A program made the position numbers and the translations under genes. Below the pieces are notes generated by a model that saw only the letters and a list, made by a program, of their open reading frames with translations, was not told where the DNA came from and ran no database searches. Shown piece after piece: positions 34,378 through 36,018 of a stretch of 36,018 bases of DNA (position 1 is its first letter; every line of letters begins with the position of its first letter). This DNA comes from CAWUKT01 sp041565275 (GTDB lineage Bacteria > Bacteroidota > Bacteroidia > J057 > JADKCL01), in assembly GCA_041565275.1 (NCBI GenBank), contig JBFGVE010000012.1, positions 1 through 36,018 on the forward strand. The letters run 5' to 3'.

Positions 34378-35367
34378 ATGTCCAAAAAAAAACACTCTCC
34401 ACCAAAAAATGCATTGCTTGATCAGAGCAATTCCCAATCCAGTGAGGTCAGAGATGAAAAGCGCGAACTTGGATTCGGTTCAAAGCTTTACCGTAAGGGA
34501 ATCCGGCTGATCAACAAGGATGGCACCTTTAACTTTGAGCGAAGAGGAGAGCCTTGGTATCGTCCCTATGACTTATACAATACACTCATTAAAATGTCCT
34601 GGCTAAAGTTTTTTGGCTTGGTATTCTTGTATTATTTTACCCTCAACTTGATCTTCTCCTTGCTTTACCTGGCAGTAGGGATTGAAGGCCTGACGGGTAC
34701 CCTGGGTGAAACCCCATTCGAGCACTTCTTGGATGCATACTTTTTCTCTGCTCAAACAGTAACCACCTTGGGGTATGGGAGGATCTCTCCCGTTGGGAAT
34801 GGCGCCAGCGTCATCGCAGCCACAGAATCCTTGATAGGTTTACTGGGATTTGCCTTGGTGACTGGTATTATGTACGGGCGATTCGCCCGTCCCAACGCCA
34901 AGATCAGATTCAGTAAGAATATGCTAGTATCTCCATATATGGATGGTACCGGACTTATGTTTCGTTTGGTCAATATGCGGAGCAGCGAACTGATCGAAAT
35001 CGAGGTACAGGTAATTGCCTCTATAGTAGATATTGAAATGCAACAACGGGTATTCAAAGATCTGGAACTGCAACTTCAAAAAATCAATTTCCTGGCCCTG
35101 AGTTGGACCGTCAACCACATCATTACCGAAGATAGTCCCCTGTATGGCTTGACCCTTGACGACTTGAAAGCTCGAGATGCCGAGTTCATCATTCTAGTCA
35201 AGGCATTTGACGATGTTTTTTCTCAGACAGTTTACCAAAGGCATTCTTATATAGCTAATGAAATCGTCTATGGTGCAAAATTCAAGTCTATCATCCACCC
35301 AACCGATGATAATTTGATCCTGCTTGAGCTTGATCATATTGATGATTATCAGTTCGTAGAAATTTAA
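34378..35367 (+). CDS. KirBac-type inward-rectifier potassium channel
   Basis: A 329-residue potassium channel of the bacterial Kir family. After a charged N-terminus comes the slide-helix region (GFGSKLYRKGIRLINKDGTFNF). Two membrane helices (about 77-100 and 145-166) flank the pore loop and the filter TVTTLGYG (127-134). The C-terminal cytoplasmic domain is an Ig-like sandwich (FRLVNMRSSELIEIEVQVIASI and similar) as in KirBac and eukaryotic Kir channels. Such channels carry K+ and are gated by lipids, pH or ligands at the cytoplasmic domain. Four subunits form the pore. The gene is divergent from the aminopeptidase P gene; the gamma-glutamyltransferase-like gene starts 40 bp after its stop. 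Confidence 0.9.
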   Translation: MSKKKHSPPKNALLDQSNSQSSEVRDEKRELGFGSKLYRKGIRLINKDGTFNFERRGEPWYRPYDLYNTLIKMSWLKFFGLVFLYYFTLNLIFSLLYLAVGIEGLTGTLGETPFEHFLDAYFFSAQTVTTLGYGRISPVGNGASVIAATESLIGLLGFALVTGIMYGRFARPNAKIRFSKNMLVSPYMDGTGLMFRLVNMRSSELIEIEVQVIASIVDIEMQQRVFKDLELQLQKINFLALSWTVNHIITEDSPLYGLTLDDLKARDAEFIILVKAFDDVFSQTVYQRHSYIANEIVYGAKFKSIIHPTDDNLILLELDHIDDYQFVEI

Positions 35368-35374
35368 GTTAACC

Positions 35375-35404
35375 TTGCATTTCCGATAGGGCTAAATATC
35401 TTTA
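35375..35404 (+). promoter_or_regulatory. Promoter of the gamma-glutamyltransferase-like gene
   Basis: TTG (35375-35377) and TATCTTTA (35397-35404, one mismatch at the last base) are 19 bp apart. The box ends 3 bp before the ATG, which implies a leaderless or nearly leaderless mRNA. Confidence 0.4.
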
Positions 35405-35407
35405 GGC

Positions 35408-36018
35408 ATGCAAAAGACAAGGGGCATAATCGCTGCAGGGCATAATGCAACTGCCAACGCTGCAGCTATTGTTCTGGAAGAAGGCGGTAATGCTTTTGAC
35501 GCTGCAATTGCAGCTCTCATGACCAGTTTTGTTGCTGAACCATGCATGAGTTCGCCTGGTGGGGGAGCTTTCCTCATAGCACACCGTGCTGATGGCCTGT
35601 CCTTGGGCTACGATTGTTTCGTACAAACGCCACGGCATAAGCGGCCGCTGGAGGAAGTTGAGTTTTTCCCAATTGATATCAACTTTGGGGGAACTGTTGA
35701 GCAGTTTCACATAGGGATGGGTTCGGTCGCCATCCCAGGAGTCATCAAAGGTATTTGGGATATCCATGAAGACATGGGAAGCCTTCCCATGCGAATCCTA
35801 GCCGAACCTGCGATAGAACTGGCTAAAAAAGGTGTCATAGTTGATGATTTCCAAGACTTTGATTTCCACCTCCTCGAACCAATTCTCTCTTTTCTGAAGC
35901 CTTCCCAGGTCTTTTGGCGCGATGGCCGTCTGGTTTGCAGTGGAGAAACAGTAGTGATGCCAGAACTGGCAGACACGCTCGACTATCTTGTCAAAGAAGG
36001 ACCAAGGGCTTTTTACGA
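35408..36018 (+). CDS. Gamma-glutamyltransferase-family protein, 3' end missing
   Basis: The first 203 codons of a gene cut by the window edge. The N-terminus (GIIAAGHNATANAAAIVLEEGGNAFDAAIAALMTSF) followed by VAEPCMSSPGGGAFL is the hallmark of gamma-glutamyltranspeptidases. GSVAIPGVIKGIWDIHEDMGSLPM and the 'PAIELAKKGVIV' segment continue the match. These are Ntn-hydrolases that self-cleave before a catalytic threonine and act on glutathione or other gamma-glutamyl compounds. The catalytic threonine lies beyond the window, so activity cannot be judged. No signal peptide is visible, unlike the periplasmic Ggt of many bacteria; this points to a cytoplasmic YwrD-like member. Confidence 0.85.
   Translation, partial: MQKTRGIIAAGHNATANAAAIVLEEGGNAFDAAIAALMTSFVAEPCMSSPGGGAFLIAHRADGLSLGYDCFVQTPRHKRPLEEVEFFPIDINFGGTVEQFHIGMGSVAIPGVIKGIWDIHEDMGSLPMRILAEPAIELAKKGVIVDDFQDFDFHLLEPILSFLKPSQVFWRDGRLVCSGETVVMPELADTLDYLVKEGPRAFY

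Noticed and set aside
35773..35791. CATGGGAAG-C-CTTCCCATG palindrome in the gamma-glutamyltransferase-like gene
   Set aside because: Two 9-bp arms with one base between them; in coding DNA this is too little to claim a function and a one-base loop cannot form a good hairpin.

Overview
The window reads as a chromosomal stretch from a member of the phylum Bacteroidota. Three things point there. Several promoters match the Bacteroidota-type -7 element TAnnTTTG. Several secreted proteins carry C-terminal domains of the type IX secretion system (T9SS) class. The gene order rpsU-xerC-hpf is a familiar Bacteroidota arrangement. The mix of lamin-tail, VCBS and BNR proteins would suit a Saprospiria-like lineage, but that finer placement is inference. 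Genes are densely packed and no gene-free stretch exceeds 300 bases. I see no insertion sequence, prophage, CRISPR array, rRNA or plasmid feature.

Layout. 1-1754 (minus): a secreted LVIVD-repeat (choice-of-anchor B) protein cut by the window edge. 2012-6749 (plus): dnaE, a thioredoxin and a UbiA-family prenyltransferase, running tail-to-tail into a large AsmA-like protein (6712-9330, minus). 9537-12658: an Ig-like lipoprotein and a VCBS/FG-GAP protein with a T9SS sorting domain. 12674-13693: a MerC-type membrane protein facing a Fur/Zur-family repressor, with a clear palindrome on the merC promoter. 13709-15935: a DUF218 (SanA/YdcF-like) membrane protein and a divergent lipoprotein amidase. 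16009-18072: ndk, divergent from nrnA, which is followed by an FKBP lipoprotein. 18116-19764: a predicted outer-membrane protein and lipA. 20015-22775: a BNR-repeat T9SS cargo protein with a strong terminator.

22823-25357: sixA, an extended SDR, a classical SDR and tRNA-Gly(CCC). 25397-29154: asd (minus) and a divergent lamin-tail-domain exported protein. 29225-30730: rpsU with a strong Shine-Dalgarno sequence, xerC and hpf. 30874-34272: an unrecognised 190-residue protein, an SDR-like protein and an M24 aminopeptidase P with an acidic tail. 34378-36018: a KirBac-type potassium channel and the start of a gamma-glutamyltransferase-family gene.

How it works together. Most genes are housekeeping: replication, lipoate, lysine/threonine/methionine precursors, nucleotide balance, nanoRNA turnover, ribosome function and chromosome dimer resolution. 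Envelope and secreted proteins are interspersed. I found no clearly new multi-gene system. The most rewarding points are regulatory: the rpsU Shine-Dalgarno sequence with a terminator abutting xerC, the merC operator with its probable repressor next door, and several -7 boxes so close to start codons that leaderless mRNAs are likely. Two sequence oddities also stand out: a perfect 15-bp inverted repeat inside a lipoprotein gene and a palindrome-rich spacer after lipA.
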